64,000 nt of DNA from Candidatus Nomurabacteria bacterium (GTDB lineage: Bacteria > Patescibacteria > Paceibacteria > UBA9973), in NCBI GenBank assembly GCA_023267435.1, contig JAHFNH010000002.1:1-64000 (forward strand). Direction: 5' to 3'. Below the pieces are notes generated by a model. The model was not told the origin of the DNA. It ran no database searches and saw only the letters and a program-made list of their open reading frames with translations. The first letter of the stretch is position 1. Each line of letters begins with the position of its first letter. Shown here one piece after another: positions 42,184 to 50,542 of the stretch. The position numbers were made by a program, and so were the translations under genes.

Positions 42184-42192
42184 ATGTTAGCA
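42184..42192 (-). promoter_or_regulatory. Extended -10 promoter (leaderless) of the HI0933-like gene
   Basis: Minus-strand TGCTAACAT ends exactly 6 bases before the ATG at 42177. Confidence 0.7.
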
Positions 42193-42218
42193 CAAAAAAT
42201 TTAAAGAAAATAAATAGA

Positions 42219-42247
42219 TTGACATATCGTATGTTTTATGATATCAT
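42219..42247 (+). promoter_or_regulatory. Promoter of the 144-aa membrane gene
   Basis: TTGACA (42219-42224), 17-base spacer, TATCAT (42242-42247) with a preceding TG. The spacer begins TATCGTATG, not the full palindrome of P1-P4. The leader is about 42 bases. Confidence 0.65.
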
Positions 42248-42296
42248 CTCTATCAGAAATAGAATTGTTGTTTAACATAATATAAAAACCAAAAAA

Positions 42297-42731
42297 ATGA
42301 AAACTTTAATTATTTTAGATAATTTAATAGGATTACAAAATTCCTTAATTATCGCTTGTGTTTGTATTGCAGTTGGCTTCGTTGTCTTTATTTATTTATT
42401 TTTGCTTTTTAAAGCAGCGTCATCAGCTCCATTGAAACCACTTATAACCAAACCGCGCAAAACGGTTGGACTTCCGGAATTACCGGATGGAACAAATCTG
42501 ATCATTTTAGACAATAAAGAAGATTTGCCGATCGCACAAGATATTAAAGATTACAATATTGGTTTGAAAAAAAATGTTCTTGAAAATACTTTCTATCTTG
42601 CTAATTTTGGCAAAGAGAAATTGGAAGTAAATCAGGTTTATATCGTCAAACTGATAGGTAGTGGCAAGATCCATACTTTATGCAAAGTTGAAATTATGTT
42701 CAGCCCGGAGTACAACACACATCTAAATTAA
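42297..42731 (+). CDS. Hypothetical membrane-anchored protein, 144 aa
   Basis: One membrane helix (about residues 19-40) followed by a cytoplasmic or external domain of about 95 residues, with prolines near the membrane and short strands (NLIILDNKEDLP, YIVKLIGSGKIHTLCKVEIM). No recognised family. The A-rich leader without Shine-Dalgarno and the -35/-10 promoter group it with the accessory genes rather than with the leaderless housekeeping genes on both sides. Confidence 0.6.
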   Translation: MKTLIILDNLIGLQNSLIIACVCIAVGFVVFIYLFLLFKAASSAPLKPLITKPRKTVGLPELPDGTNLIILDNKEDLPIAQDIKDYNIGLKKNVLENTFYLANFGKEKLEVNQVYIVKLIGSGKIHTLCKVEIMFSPEYNTHLN

Positions 42732-42736
42732 GTTTT

Positions 42737-42770
42737 AAAGAACCAATCGTTAATAATGATTGGTTCTTTT
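42737..42770 (+). terminator. Terminator after the 144-aa gene
   Basis: Stem AAAGAACCAATC/GATTGGTTCTTT and T run. Confidence 0.85.
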
Positions 42771-42784
42771 ATTTTTATATATAA

Positions 42785-42793
42785 TGCTATAAT
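42785..42793 (+). promoter_or_regulatory. Extended -10 promoter (leaderless) of the methyltransferase gene
   Basis: TGCTATAAT ends exactly 6 bases before the ATG at 42800. Confidence 0.78.
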
Positions 42794-42799
42794 AAAAAA

Positions 42800-43360
42800 A
42801 TGAAAAAACTTGCCAGTAAAATGTCTTTTTTAAAAACAATGGTGTGTGATTTCAAAGTAGCTGCTGTCGCCAGCAGTTCGTCTTATGTTGTTAATCGCGT
42901 TATTAGTAAAATTGACGATGGTTTGAATTTGATTATTGAACAAGGTTCTGGAGATGGAGTTATGACTAAAGCTTTGCTTACAAAGCTTTCCCCTGATGGA
43001 GCTTTAATCCTAATAGAAACTAATCCAGAATTTGTAAAACAATTAAAAAAAATTGAAGACAAAAGAATCACAATATTTTTTGGTACTGTCCAAGATTTTT
43101 ATAAAAAAATAGATGCAAATCATTCTAAAGCAGATCTTGTCATATCCAGCATCCCCTTTTCTTTTCTAAAAACATCAGAAAGAGATGAAGTAATTAAAAA
43201 AAGTTTCGAAGTGCTTTCTGATTCTGGAAGTATGGTTATTTTTCATCAATACAGTCTCCTAATGCACAAATATGTTAAAAAATATTTCAAACATGTTTCA
43301 ATCTTTTTTGAACCTAGAAATGTGATGCCGTGTTTTATAATTTTCGGTAAGAAAAAATAA
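42800..43360 (+). CDS. Class I SAM-dependent methyltransferase (KsgA/PmtA-like fold)
   Basis: 186 residues. The SAM-binding motif I is LIIEQGSGDGVMTKALLTKL, motif II has ILIETNPEFV, and the catalytic-loop region is ADLVISSIPFSFL (in place of NLPY of rRNA dimethyladenosine transferases). The N-terminal VASSSSYVVNRVISKI resembles PmtA-type phospholipid N-methyltransferases, which share the rRNA-dimethylase fold. The substrate (lipid or nucleic acid) is not decided by sequence. Single-gene unit with terminator. Confidence 0.75.
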   Translation: MKKLASKMSFLKTMVCDFKVAAVASSSSYVVNRVISKIDDGLNLIIEQGSGDGVMTKALLTKLSPDGALILIETNPEFVKQLKKIEDKRITIFFGTVQDFYKKIDANHSKADLVISSIPFSFLKTSERDEVIKKSFEVLSDSGSMVIFHQYSLLMHKYVKKYFKHVSIFFEPRNVMPCFIIFGKKK

Positions 43361-43392
43361 AAAAAGACTTATTTAAACAATAAGTCTTTTTT
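43361..43392. terminator. Bidirectional terminator
   Basis: Stem AAAAAGACTTATT/AATAAGTCTTTTT between convergent genes, with flanking A and T runs. Confidence 0.88.
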
Positions 43393-43397
43393 TATTT

Positions 43398-43961
43398 TTA
43401 TATTTTTCCGATTAAATCAACACCTGGCGTTAAAACATCTTTGCCTGGCTCCCAGTTTGCTGGGCAGACATTTCCTTTATGTTCTCTTACGAATTTAGCC
43501 GCTTCTAATTTTCTAACCATTTCCTTTGCACTTCGGCCAATGTTATTGTCATGAATTTCTATTGTCTTTAAAACTCCATCTGGATCAATAATAAAAGTCC
43601 CTCTTAAGGCCAATCCTTCAGTTTCAATATAAGTCCCAAATGCTCTAGAAATATTACCTGTCGGATCAGCCAGCATTGGATATTGTATTTTACCTATAGC
43701 AGGAGAAGTATCATGCCAAGCTTTATGCGCGAAAGCTGTATCAGTACTAATACTCATAATCTCTCCTCCTAATTTTTTTATTTCTTCGTAATGTACGGTT
43801 GCATCTTCTAATTCTGTCGGACAAACGAAAGTAAAATCTGCAGGATAAAAAATTAGTACTACCCATTTGCTTTTATAATCAGAAAGCTTGATTTTCTTTA
43901 TCTCATTATTTTGATACGCATCCAGCTCAAAATCTGGAACAATTGAATTTATATTTATCAT
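43398..43961 (-). CDS. ahpC: Peroxiredoxin (AhpC/Prx1 type, 2-Cys)
   Basis: Thiol peroxidase reducing H2O2 and organic peroxides. The peroxidatic Cys47 is in DFTFVCPTEL, with the catalytic Thr two residues before and a downstream Arg; the resolving Cys166 is in GNVCPANWEPG. 187 residues is the AhpC length. No AhpF or thioredoxin reductase is adjacent. It has its own leaderless promoter and a shared terminator. Confidence 0.95.
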   Translation of the reverse strand: MININSIVPDFELDAYQNNEIKKIKLSDYKSKWVVLIFYPADFTFVCPTELEDATVHYEEIKKLGGEIMSISTDTAFAHKAWHDTSPAIGKIQYPMLADPTGNISRAFGTYIETEGLALRGTFIIDPDGVLKTIEIHDNNIGRSAKEMVRKLEAAKFVREHKGNVCPANWEPGKDVLTPGVDLIGKI

Positions 43962-43967
43962 AGTATT

Positions 43968-43973
43968 ATTATA
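43968..43973 (-). promoter_or_regulatory. -10 box (leaderless) of ahpC
   Basis: Minus-strand TATAAT ends exactly 6 bases before the ATG at 43961. Confidence 0.75.
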
Positions 43974-44044
43974 CTCCCAATTTCTTAGATTGTAATCAAT
44001 CTGTAGAAATTGCAGTCCTTTAGGGCTAATAAAAAGTATTAAAT

Positions 44045-45274
44045 CTATAAGCGTTCTTTTTCTTCTTCTTCTATTCTTTCTAGTGCTAAGATAAAAGCTG
44101 CACGGCGCAGATCTGTTTTGAGCGAGTTTGCTTTTTCGTAAATTTCCAACGCCTCGTTAACCATGATTGTTTTTAATTTCGCAAAAACATCAATTTCATT
44201 CCAATGCTCGCCTTTTAGATTTTGTTCCCATTCAAAAGTTGAGACCGTAACTCCTCCGGCATTTGCAAGGATATCTGGAATAACTGAAATACCGCGTCCA
44301 AACAAAATATCATCAGCTTCTGGAGTAGTTGGGCCGTTAGCAAGCTCCATGACAAGTTTCGTTTTTATATCATTAGCATTTTTCTCTGTAATCTGGCTTT
44401 CCATTGCGGCAGGAATAAGAACATCGCATTCCAGGATTAGAAGTTCATTGTTGGATATTTTTCTAGATCCCGGGAATCCTTCAATTTTTCCATTTACTTT
44501 TTTATACTCGTTTAGTGCATTTATATCAATTCCATCTTCTTTTAAAATTGCTCCATCTACTTCTGAGATAGCTATTATTTTATGTCCATTTTGAAATAAA
44601 ATATTTGCAGCATTTCCCCCAACATTTCCAAATCCTTGAATTACAATCTTACAAGATTCGGGTAAATGTAATTTACTGCGAAGTGTATCAAAAACATAAA
44701 ATCCTCCGAGTCCTGTAGCTGGACCCCTGCCTTCTGATCCGCCAGCTTCTATCGGTTTTCCAGTAAATGTCGCATTTGTTTTATCGCCAGTAATTTTTAC
44801 ATATTCATCAGCCATCCAAGCCATAATTTCCGGAGTCGTATTCATATCAGGCGCTGGCACGTCTATTTTTGGACCAATATCTCTTGCCATCATTTTTACC
44901 CAACCACGTGAAAGTTTTTCTATTTCACCTTTTGATAATTCTCTTGGGTCAACAGTCACACCGCCTTTACCACCACCCATCGGAATGTTTACCACAGCGC
45001 ATTTGAGCGCCATCCAAAATGCCAACGCTTTAACTTCATTAATATCAGTATCTTTGTGGTATCTAATACCACCTTTGTATGGACCACGGGCATTATTGTA
45101 TTGAACACGATAACCCTCAAAAACCTTTAAAGAGCCATTATCCATAGTTATTGGAATAGATATTCTAATTTCACGTTCTGGTTGTGTTAGAAGTGAAATA
45201 AATTCAGGGTTAAATTGTTTTACTTTTGTAGCTCTTTCGAGCTGATTCATTGCATTTTGAAATGGATTATTCAT
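44045..45274 (-). CDS. gdhA: Glutamate dehydrogenase (Glu/Leu/Phe/Val dehydrogenase family)
   Basis: Reversible oxidative deamination of glutamate with NAD(P). The substrate-binding lysine lies in NIPMGGGKGGVTVDP; catalysis uses the Asp in DVPAPDMNT. The nucleotide-binding Rossmann loop is GFGNVGGNAA, followed by an acidic end of the second strand (SEVDG), which favours NAD, though this is not certain. 409 residues fits the short hexameric class. Its presence gives this otherwise reduced gene set a link between amino acids and 2-oxoglutarate. Confidence 0.93.
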   Translation of the reverse strand: MNNPFQNAMNQLERATKVKQFNPEFISLLTQPEREIRISIPITMDNGSLKVFEGYRVQYNNARGPYKGGIRYHKDTDINEVKALAFWMALKCAVVNIPMGGGKGGVTVDPRELSKGEIEKLSRGWVKMMARDIGPKIDVPAPDMNTTPEIMAWMADEYVKITGDKTNATFTGKPIEAGGSEGRGPATGLGGFYVFDTLRSKLHLPESCKIVIQGFGNVGGNAANILFQNGHKIIAISEVDGAILKEDGIDINALNEYKKVNGKIEGFPGSRKISNNELLILECDVLIPAAMESQITEKNANDIKTKLVMELANGPTTPEADDILFGRGISVIPDILANAGGVTVSTFEWEQNLKGEHWNEIDVFAKLKTIMVNEALEIYEKANSLKTDLRRAAFILALERIEEEEKERL

Positions 45275-45359
45275 AGATATTTTTATTAATTATTTTAATA
45301 GAAATATCATATACTTTCTTTATGAAGCTGCCATGAAGATAAATTTAAAAATAAAAAAG

Positions 45360-47732
45360 TTAAATAACTTTTAAAGTTTGTAGTTTGTCGTTGGGGTTTA
45401 GTAATTTCATTTTGAAAAACCAATGACTAATACTATATTGAGCAAGAGCGTAAAGAATAGTGAGCGGTATTATTTCTATAATATTATGTAATGATGCGCT
45501 TTCTAGATTGTAAAAATTAGCGATGAATGGGATTTTAAAGAAAAGAATAATAAATATAAATTCAACTACAATAAGCAGGAAAAATTGTTTTTTCTTGTTT
45601 TTTGTAGTTGGTCTACCAAATACGTTGGGTGTATACATAAAAAATATAACTCCTAGAATAATGAACGAGAGTACCACAAGACTTGTCGGACCATGGTTTT
45701 TCATATACTCAAAGCTTTCATAAAATGCAAAAATAGCGACCAGTGCCTGAGGAATAGCCGATATGAGTGTAAAAGGAATTACTTTTCGCAAAAAAGATTT
45801 ATTATAATCCACGACACTATTTTTAATAGGTCGAATAATCCAATAAAAAACAAGAAGTGATGGCAGGCCTACAGTAAAATAATTAATAAAAGTTATATTG
45901 AGTGGAGTAAATGGAAATGAATGACTTGTTATCGCGACAATTATAAAAAAGAAAAAAGTTACGAATACTTGATTGAAAATAACACTAGCGCATATTTCAA
46001 GATTTTGAATTATACTATCAGCAAGTTTTACGCCATTTGGCAGATCAGAGAAACTATTTTTTACCAATACCACTGAAGCAACTTGTCGAGTAGCTTGCGC
46101 ACCGTCAAATAAGGCAATACCTAGATCGGCTTTTTTAATAGCTAGTGCGTCGTTTGCACCGTCACCTACCATTGCTGTAAAACCATCTTGTTTTAAGATT
46201 TCAATTATTTTTTCTTTTTGTTCAGGTTTTATTCTCGCAAATATAGTATATTTATGAATATTTTTTAAGAAATCAATATATGTCCAAGTTTCTAATTCAG
46301 CACCCGTTATAACATTTTGATAGTTATTTATACCAACTGCAGCAGCGACAGCTTGAACAGTTTTAGGATTATCACCGGAAATAATTCTGATTGTTACACC
46401 TCGTGCTTGAAAGAATTGTATGGCTTCTTTAACTCCTTCGCGAAGATTGTTGTTGAGTACAAATATAGATATGGCCTTCAATTTAATTCCGGAAAGATTT
46501 TTAGGTAAAACATTTAAATCCGATCCGACAAAACAGATAAGTCGTTTACCGATTTTTGCTTCAGTTTCTATGAATTTTTGTACCCATGCTTTGTCTTCTT
46601 CTTTTGATAAATATGGCAAGAAAAGATCGGGTGCTCCAGCCAATACGACACGCTCGCCAAAATCATCCTTTATATGAACAGCTCCAAACTGGAGCGATGA
46701 AGAAAAAGTCAGATCATCTATCGTGGTGCCTAAATACTCGCTTGTAAACATTTTCTTTATAGCTCTAATAGTTTGAGATGAATCCCCTGTACTTTTAATG
46801 TATGCAGCGATAGATTCTTTGACAAATTTTTCACTTAGATCTGATATATTATGCATATGTTCAACGATCAAGTTATTATCGGTCAATGTTCCAGTCTTAT
46901 CCATACAAAGATTTTTAATTCTGCCAATTTTCTCAGTAGCGTTTATTTCTTGAAGCAATACATTTCTGCGATAAAGATGAGTTGCACCATATGAATAAAC
47001 AAGTGTAACAATCACCACCATACCTTGTGGTAAAAGAGCACTCGTTAACGCTCCTATATTTCGGATAATATCTACTGTAGATTCATGAATTAAAAAACCT
47101 CTACCGATAACAAAAAGAATTATGAGCATAAGCACATAACCGGTGTATTTAATAACCATACTGATAGATTCCTGAATTGGACTTTGTATTAAAGAATATT
47201 TTTTTATATCCTTTGTCATAAGAGAAATTCTACTTTCAGCAAATATTTTTTCAACTTCCAAAACGCCTAATCCTGATGTGATAATACTTCCAGCTAGTAC
47301 ATGATCATTAGGTTTCTTTAGAAATGTCGTAGGTTCACCTGTAATTAGTGCTTCATTTACTCCAAATCCATGCGAAGACGCCAAGATACCATCACAAGGT
47401 ACTTGGTCTCCTGTTTTGAGTTTAATTTTATCTTTTTCTTTTATTTCTTCAATAAGAACAACTGATTCGGTACCGTTTTTGTTAATTCTGATTACTCTGG
47501 GAGCAGCCAGTAATTGCAATTTTTCAAGAGTTAACCATGCATTAATTTCCTGAACACATCCAATGATGATATTTAATAAAGCAATTAATCCAAGAAACAT
47601 TCCTTCTTGAGTGTCTCCAAATGTCGTAAGGAGAATTACAACAGAAAAAATAATTCCATTTACAAGAAGGAAGACATTACGATAAATAATATTTATAACA
47701 GTATTTAGTTTACTTAAACGGATTTTGTCCAC
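45360..47732 (-). CDS. P-type cation-transporting ATPase (CtpE-like)
   Basis: 790 residues. It has the actuator TGEP loop (EALITGEPTTF), the phosphorylated Asp in CMDKTGTLTDN, the nucleotide domain, ISGDNPKTV and the hinge MVGDGANDALAIKKADLGIA. Helix 4 reads SALLPQGMVVI, similar to the Ca2+-linked CtpE group rather than heavy-metal pumps, and no N-terminal metal-binding domain exists. Translation starts at GTG: the upstream frame is closed by TAA five codons earlier and no ATG fits. The start lies inside the lmo0937-like gene. Confidence 0.9.
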   Translation of the reverse strand: MDKIRLSKLNTVINIIYRNVFLLVNGIIFSVVILLTTFGDTQEGMFLGLIALLNIIIGCVQEINAWLTLEKLQLLAAPRVIRINKNGTESVVLIEEIKEKDKIKLKTGDQVPCDGILASSHGFGVNEALITGEPTTFLKKPNDHVLAGSIITSGLGVLEVEKIFAESRISLMTKDIKKYSLIQSPIQESISMVIKYTGYVLMLIILFVIGRGFLIHESTVDIIRNIGALTSALLPQGMVVIVTLVYSYGATHLYRRNVLLQEINATEKIGRIKNLCMDKTGTLTDNNLIVEHMHNISDLSEKFVKESIAAYIKSTGDSSQTIRAIKKMFTSEYLGTTIDDLTFSSSLQFGAVHIKDDFGERVVLAGAPDLFLPYLSKEEDKAWVQKFIETEAKIGKRLICFVGSDLNVLPKNLSGIKLKAISIFVLNNNLREGVKEAIQFFQARGVTIRIISGDNPKTVQAVAAAVGINNYQNVITGAELETWTYIDFLKNIHKYTIFARIKPEQKEKIIEILKQDGFTAMVGDGANDALAIKKADLGIALFDGAQATRQVASVVLVKNSFSDLPNGVKLADSIIQNLEICASVIFNQVFVTFFFFIIVAITSHSFPFTPLNITFINYFTVGLPSLLVFYWIIRPIKNSVVDYNKSFLRKVIPFTLISAIPQALVAIFAFYESFEYMKNHGPTSLVVLSFIILGVIFFMYTPNVFGRPTTKNKKKQFFLLIVVEFIFIILFFKIPFIANFYNLESASLHNIIEIIPLTILYALAQYSISHWFFKMKLLNPNDKLQTLKVI

Positions 47733-47862
47733 GGATGATACGAATTAAGAATAGGATAACAGCTAAGACAAGAAGAATATGAATAAATCCACCTAAAACA
47801 TGAAATCCAATAAAACCAACAACCCATAAAACAAATAAGATAATTGCAATTAATGTAAGCAT
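47710..47862 (-). CDS. lmo0937-family small membrane protein, 50 aa
   Basis: Two hydrophobic helices (LTLIAIILFVLWVVGFIGF and IHILLVLAVILFLI) with a short link and the tail RIIRGQNPFK. This matches the small DUF5670/lmo0937 membrane protein family, whose role is unknown and often linked to stress. The last 23 bases overlap the start of the P-type ATPase gene, so translation of the pump may depend on this reading frame terminating nearby. Confidence 0.8.
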   Translation of the reverse strand: MLTLIAIILFVLWVVGFIGFHVLGGFIHILLVLAVILFLIRIIRGQNPFK

Positions 47863-47900
47863 ATAAATATAATATTAGATAATAAATTATTAATAAAAAA

Positions 47901-48086
47901 TTACTTTTTGGTTTTTTCCTTGATTACTTTGGTATTTTTAAAATACTCTACAACACCCCAAATTAGAGCTATAACACCTATAATTTTTAAAACAAAACCT
48001 ATAACACCTATACTGACCAGAATATTTAGTCCTAGACAAATTCCGGCAGTTATTAATAAAACTTGATAAGAAGGCGATTTTTTCAT
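47901..48086 (-). CDS. Small membrane protein, 61 aa
   Basis: Two hydrophobic helices (about residues 8-28 and 30-48) followed by a basic tail (KNTKVIKEKTKK). A TGTTATAAT box lies about 45 bases upstream, giving a short leader. It lies 38 bases before the lmo0937-like gene and resembles it in size and topology, so the two plus the ATPase may be one unit. The family is not identified. Confidence 0.6.
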   Translation of the reverse strand: MKKSPSYQVLLITAGICLGLNILVSIGVIGFVLKIIGVIALIWGVVEYFKNTKVIKEKTKK

Positions 48087-48182
48087 ATTTTTAAATTAAA
48101 ATTAACTAATAATAAATGTTGCATAAATTATAACATATTTGCGCAAACTGACATATTTTTTTAGGGATAATTTATAAAAAAC

Positions 48183-48213
48183 AAAAAGCCATATCTGTAT
48201 AAGATATGGCTTT
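48183..48213 (-). terminator. Terminator after the 163-aa gene
   Basis: Stem AAAGCCATATC/GATATGGCTTT with a 7-base loop. Confidence 0.8.
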
Positions 48214-48223
48214 AAAACTAATT

Positions 48224-48715
48224 TTAACTAACAATTTTTTTACCTAAAACAATATACATCCTATCTGGTATATGAGTAACTGAATGGTTTGAACTATTAA
48301 GGTGTCCTTCATTATTCTCTGATACGAAATATGGGACAGCTGCATGTTTCCAATAATCTTCAAGAGACAATATTCTATTTGGAGACAAAATCCAAGAATC
48401 TTTTGGTAATTCTTTATTATTATTTAAAAATAATAAAGCGATACCTTTTACTCCAGTAAGAATATATCCTTCATCTTTAGCTTCCAATAGGAATTTATAT
48501 GTAGGACATATTTCTTGCTTTACTTTAAAAATAAAGAAATCAATTTTTCCTTCAAAATCTTGTTCCAGGGGGAAATTTTGATCATTCACGCCATTCGTAA
48601 TTGAGCGTAAATTTTTTCCGTGTTTTTCAATAAATTCGTTTATTGAAAAACCAGGTTCAACGCGTAATGTAATATTTTTTATACATTCGAGCGAGTATCT
48701 TTCTAGTAGATTCAT
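48224..48715 (-). CDS. Hypothetical protein, 163 aa
   Basis: Soluble alpha/beta protein without signal peptide: an N-terminal helix (LERYSLECIKNITL), a middle with DFFIFKVKQEICPTYKFLLEA, and a C terminus with YIVLGKKIV. No recognised family. The promoter has TTGACA but only half of the palindrome; the leader nevertheless carries the AAATAAAC...TTCTTAAACAA element seen in front of the minus-strand genes of P1, P2 and P3, so it probably belongs to the same group. Confidence 0.6.
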   Translation of the reverse strand: MNLLERYSLECIKNITLRVEPGFSINEFIEKHGKNLRSITNGVNDQNFPLEQDFEGKIDFFIFKVKQEICPTYKFLLEAKDEGYILTGVKGIALLFLNNNKELPKDSWILSPNRILSLEDYWKHAAVPYFVSENNEGHLNSSNHSVTHIPDRMYIVLGKKIVS

Positions 48716-48764
48716 TTTATGTAGGTTTTAAGTTGTTTAAGAACTAAATAGTTTATTTAATTTA

Positions 48765-48793
48765 AAAATAACAATAAAAAATATGTTTGTCAA
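48765..48793 (-). promoter_or_regulatory. Promoter of the 163-aa gene (half palindrome)
   Basis: Minus strand: TTGACA (48788-48793), 17 bases, TATTTT (48765-48770). The conserved leader element follows at 48726-48760. Confidence 0.55.
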
Positions 48794-49147
48794 TTAGAAA
48801 CCTGAAGCTCGAGTCGTCGCGTCTAAATCTATTTCTCTAGCATAATCTTTAGTTGTTATGAGCTCTTTTAAGAGCACATATAGATCTGTTAGTTCAGAGT
48901 TTACCTTATTAGATTCTAAAAATATTCCAAGCTCTGGAGTAATTCTTTGTTTGGTTATAATTTCTTCTATTTTTTCAGCTTCTGTTCCATTAAAAAATGT
49001 TTGGTAGTTTTTCAAAGTATCTTCGATATTGTATTTAGTTTTGTATAACTCATCCGATTTTAACAACTCTAAATTACCTAATGAAAGCATTTTGCTCACA
49101 CTTTGATAATGAGATAATAGTTTTCTTACCAATTCTTGATCTGTCAT
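48794..49147 (-). CDS. Hypothetical helical protein, 117 aa
   Basis: All-helical, charged, soluble (MTDQELVRKLLSHYQSVSKML; EKIEEIITKQRITPELGIFLE). No family is recognised. An extended -10 (TGTTAGAAT) ends 10 bases before the start, so the leader is only a few bases. It is followed by the 163-aa gene, whose own promoter begins inside the end of this gene. Confidence 0.6.
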   Translation of the reverse strand: MTDQELVRKLLSHYQSVSKMLSLGNLELLKSDELYKTKYNIEDTLKNYQTFFNGTEAEKIEEIITKQRITPELGIFLESNKVNSELTDLYVLLKELITTKDYAREIDLDATTRASGF

Positions 49148-49200
49148 ACAGAAAACTATTCTAACATTTTTAAATAAAAATTACCGCAATAAAAAATAAA

Positions 49201-49230
49201 AAAACACCTAACATAATATCAGGTGTTTTT
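49201..49230 (-). terminator. Terminator after the lipoprotein gene
   Basis: Stem AAAACACCT/AGGTGTTTT with an 11-base loop and flanking A/T runs. Confidence 0.75.
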
Positions 49231-49239
49231 AATGCTTAC

Positions 49240-49728
49240 TTAAATTTTTGACAATAAAAATTTGTAACAATTTTCAATGATTTCGGTGTCCTTTACACTA
49301 TTGAAAGAAATTCCCTCCGTGCTGATGTAAAAATGAAAAGAATGTTCATTATCAACAATCCCCTTATTAAACAAAAATACGGAGATTTTTTTAACTGAGC
49401 CGTTCATTGAATCTTCCCCATTTTTGCCGATCTTAATTGTGGTCATCATATACTTATTTTTATTCTCGTCAAAGAAAGAATAAGTGCGAGCGCATGGACC
49501 CATTCCGTCAGGTATTTTTCCATTTTTTTCAACATAAGTTAAAAATTTTTCAAATTTTTCTTTACCTACAAGGATTTGTGGTTGTGGTCCAGAAGTATTG
49601 ATATCAATACTAGGTTTTTTAATGTTTATGTGGGTATTATCAGCAGAAACATTTTGGTCTTCTTTTTGTGAACAATTTGTCAAAACAAGAGACATAAAAA
49701 TTACGATTGAAATTAAGATTCTTCTCAT
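49240..49728 (-). CDS. Putative lipoprotein, 162 aa
   Basis: The N terminus MRRILISIVIFMSLVLTNC is a lipoprotein signal with Cys19 as the lipidation site; Asn at -1 is atypical. The mature part starts with a polar stretch, then a domain with PDGMGPCARTYSFFDENKN and FHFYISTEGISFNSVKD. No known family. The leader is about 115 bases, unusually long for this window, after a TTGACA promoter at 49850-49876 next to the near-palindrome TTGATTTGTCAA. Confidence 0.65.
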   Translation of the reverse strand: MRRILISIVIFMSLVLTNCSQKEDQNVSADNTHINIKKPSIDINTSGPQPQILVGKEKFEKFLTYVEKNGKIPDGMGPCARTYSFFDENKNKYMMTTIKIGKNGEDSMNGSVKKISVFLFNKGIVDNEHSFHFYISTEGISFNSVKDTEIIENCYKFLLSKI

Positions 49729-49847
49729 TGTGTTTATTTTTTGGTTTAGTTTATGTATTTGTTAGGTCATTTCTAGTTCCTTAAAGAAACAGAAATAACC
49801 CAACAAATCAAAACCAAAATTTAATGTAAAGAACTTTTACTTTTCAT

Positions 49848-49876
49848 ATAGTATAATATATACATTGATTTGTCAA
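49848..49876 (-). promoter_or_regulatory. Promoter of the lipoprotein gene with a degenerate palindrome
   Basis: Minus-strand TTGACA (49871-49876). The -10 is TACTAT (17-base spacer) or TATACT (15-base spacer). TTGATTTGTCAA (49865-49876) differs from the P1 palindrome by one base. Confidence 0.5.
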
Positions 49877-49925
49877 ATAATAATCATTTATATAGATGAA
49901 ATATATTCATTGTTGGTAAAAAACA

Positions 49926-49958
49926 AAAAAACACCCCTGATAATAAGGGATGTTTAAT
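49926..49958 (-). terminator. Terminator after the 147-aa gene
   Basis: Imperfect stem AACACCCCT/AGGGATGTT beside A runs; it overlaps the end of the gene. Confidence 0.5.
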
Positions 49959-50397
49959 TACTGATTAGATTCAAAATATCATTTGATAACTCTGGGTCAT
50001 CGATGTATCTTAAATCTCTGATCAACCTGGTTTTGTAGTTTTCAATGATTTTTTGCGGTGTTTTTAAAAAAGCGACAAAAGTTTCTTGCTCTCTTAAAAA
50101 CAATTCTCTGTATCTTAGATCATTTTGAAGCCTTCGTCCTATAATATAATCTTCTTCACTCGTTTGATTATCAAAATACTCGGCTGAAGTAGGAATTTCA
50201 TAAAGAGAATGATCTTCATCATAAAATTCTTCTGAGCTTAAATAATCTTTGAGTTCCCCACTTGCTTCGTTCCATGCTTTATGTGCCTCGTCTACTACTT
50301 TTTGTTTAAAGTAAGGTTCAAGTAAAACATAATACAAAGTTACAAACATAATTATAAAATACAAAACTGTCGATACCTCTTGTAATATAAAAAACAT
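49954..50397 (-). CDS. Hypothetical membrane-anchored acidic protein, 147 aa
   Basis: N-terminal membrane helix (about 8-27), then a highly charged helical domain (KVVDEAHKAWNEASGELKDYL; FLREQETFVAFLKTPQKIIENYKTR). No recognised family. It is one of only two genes here with a clear Shine-Dalgarno (GGAGG about 6 bases before the ATG), behind a TTGACT promoter near 50470. This suggests an origin or control different from its leaderless and A-rich-leader neighbours. Confidence 0.6.
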   Translation of the reverse strand: MFFILQEVSTVLYFIIMFVTLYYVLLEPYFKQKVVDEAHKAWNEASGELKDYLSSEEFYDEDHSLYEIPTSAEYFDNQTSEEDYIIGRRLQNDLRYRELFLREQETFVAFLKTPQKIIENYKTRLIRDLRYIDDPELSNDILNLISN

Positions 50398-50479
50398 AGT
50401 TGCCTCCTTTTTTAAAGTTTAACTAATTCTATTTAAAGATTACCATAATAATGGTATTAGTCAATGAAGTTTGTGTGAA

Positions 50480-50517
50480 TAAAAAAACCCCCTCATAACA
50501 TATATAAGGGGGTTGGA
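50480..50517 (-). terminator. Terminator after the XRE regulator gene
   Basis: Stem AACCCCCT/AGGGGGTT with a 12-base loop and an A run (T on the transcript). Confidence 0.8.
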
Positions 50518-50542
50518 CACTAGAGAGAAACGGCAACAACTT

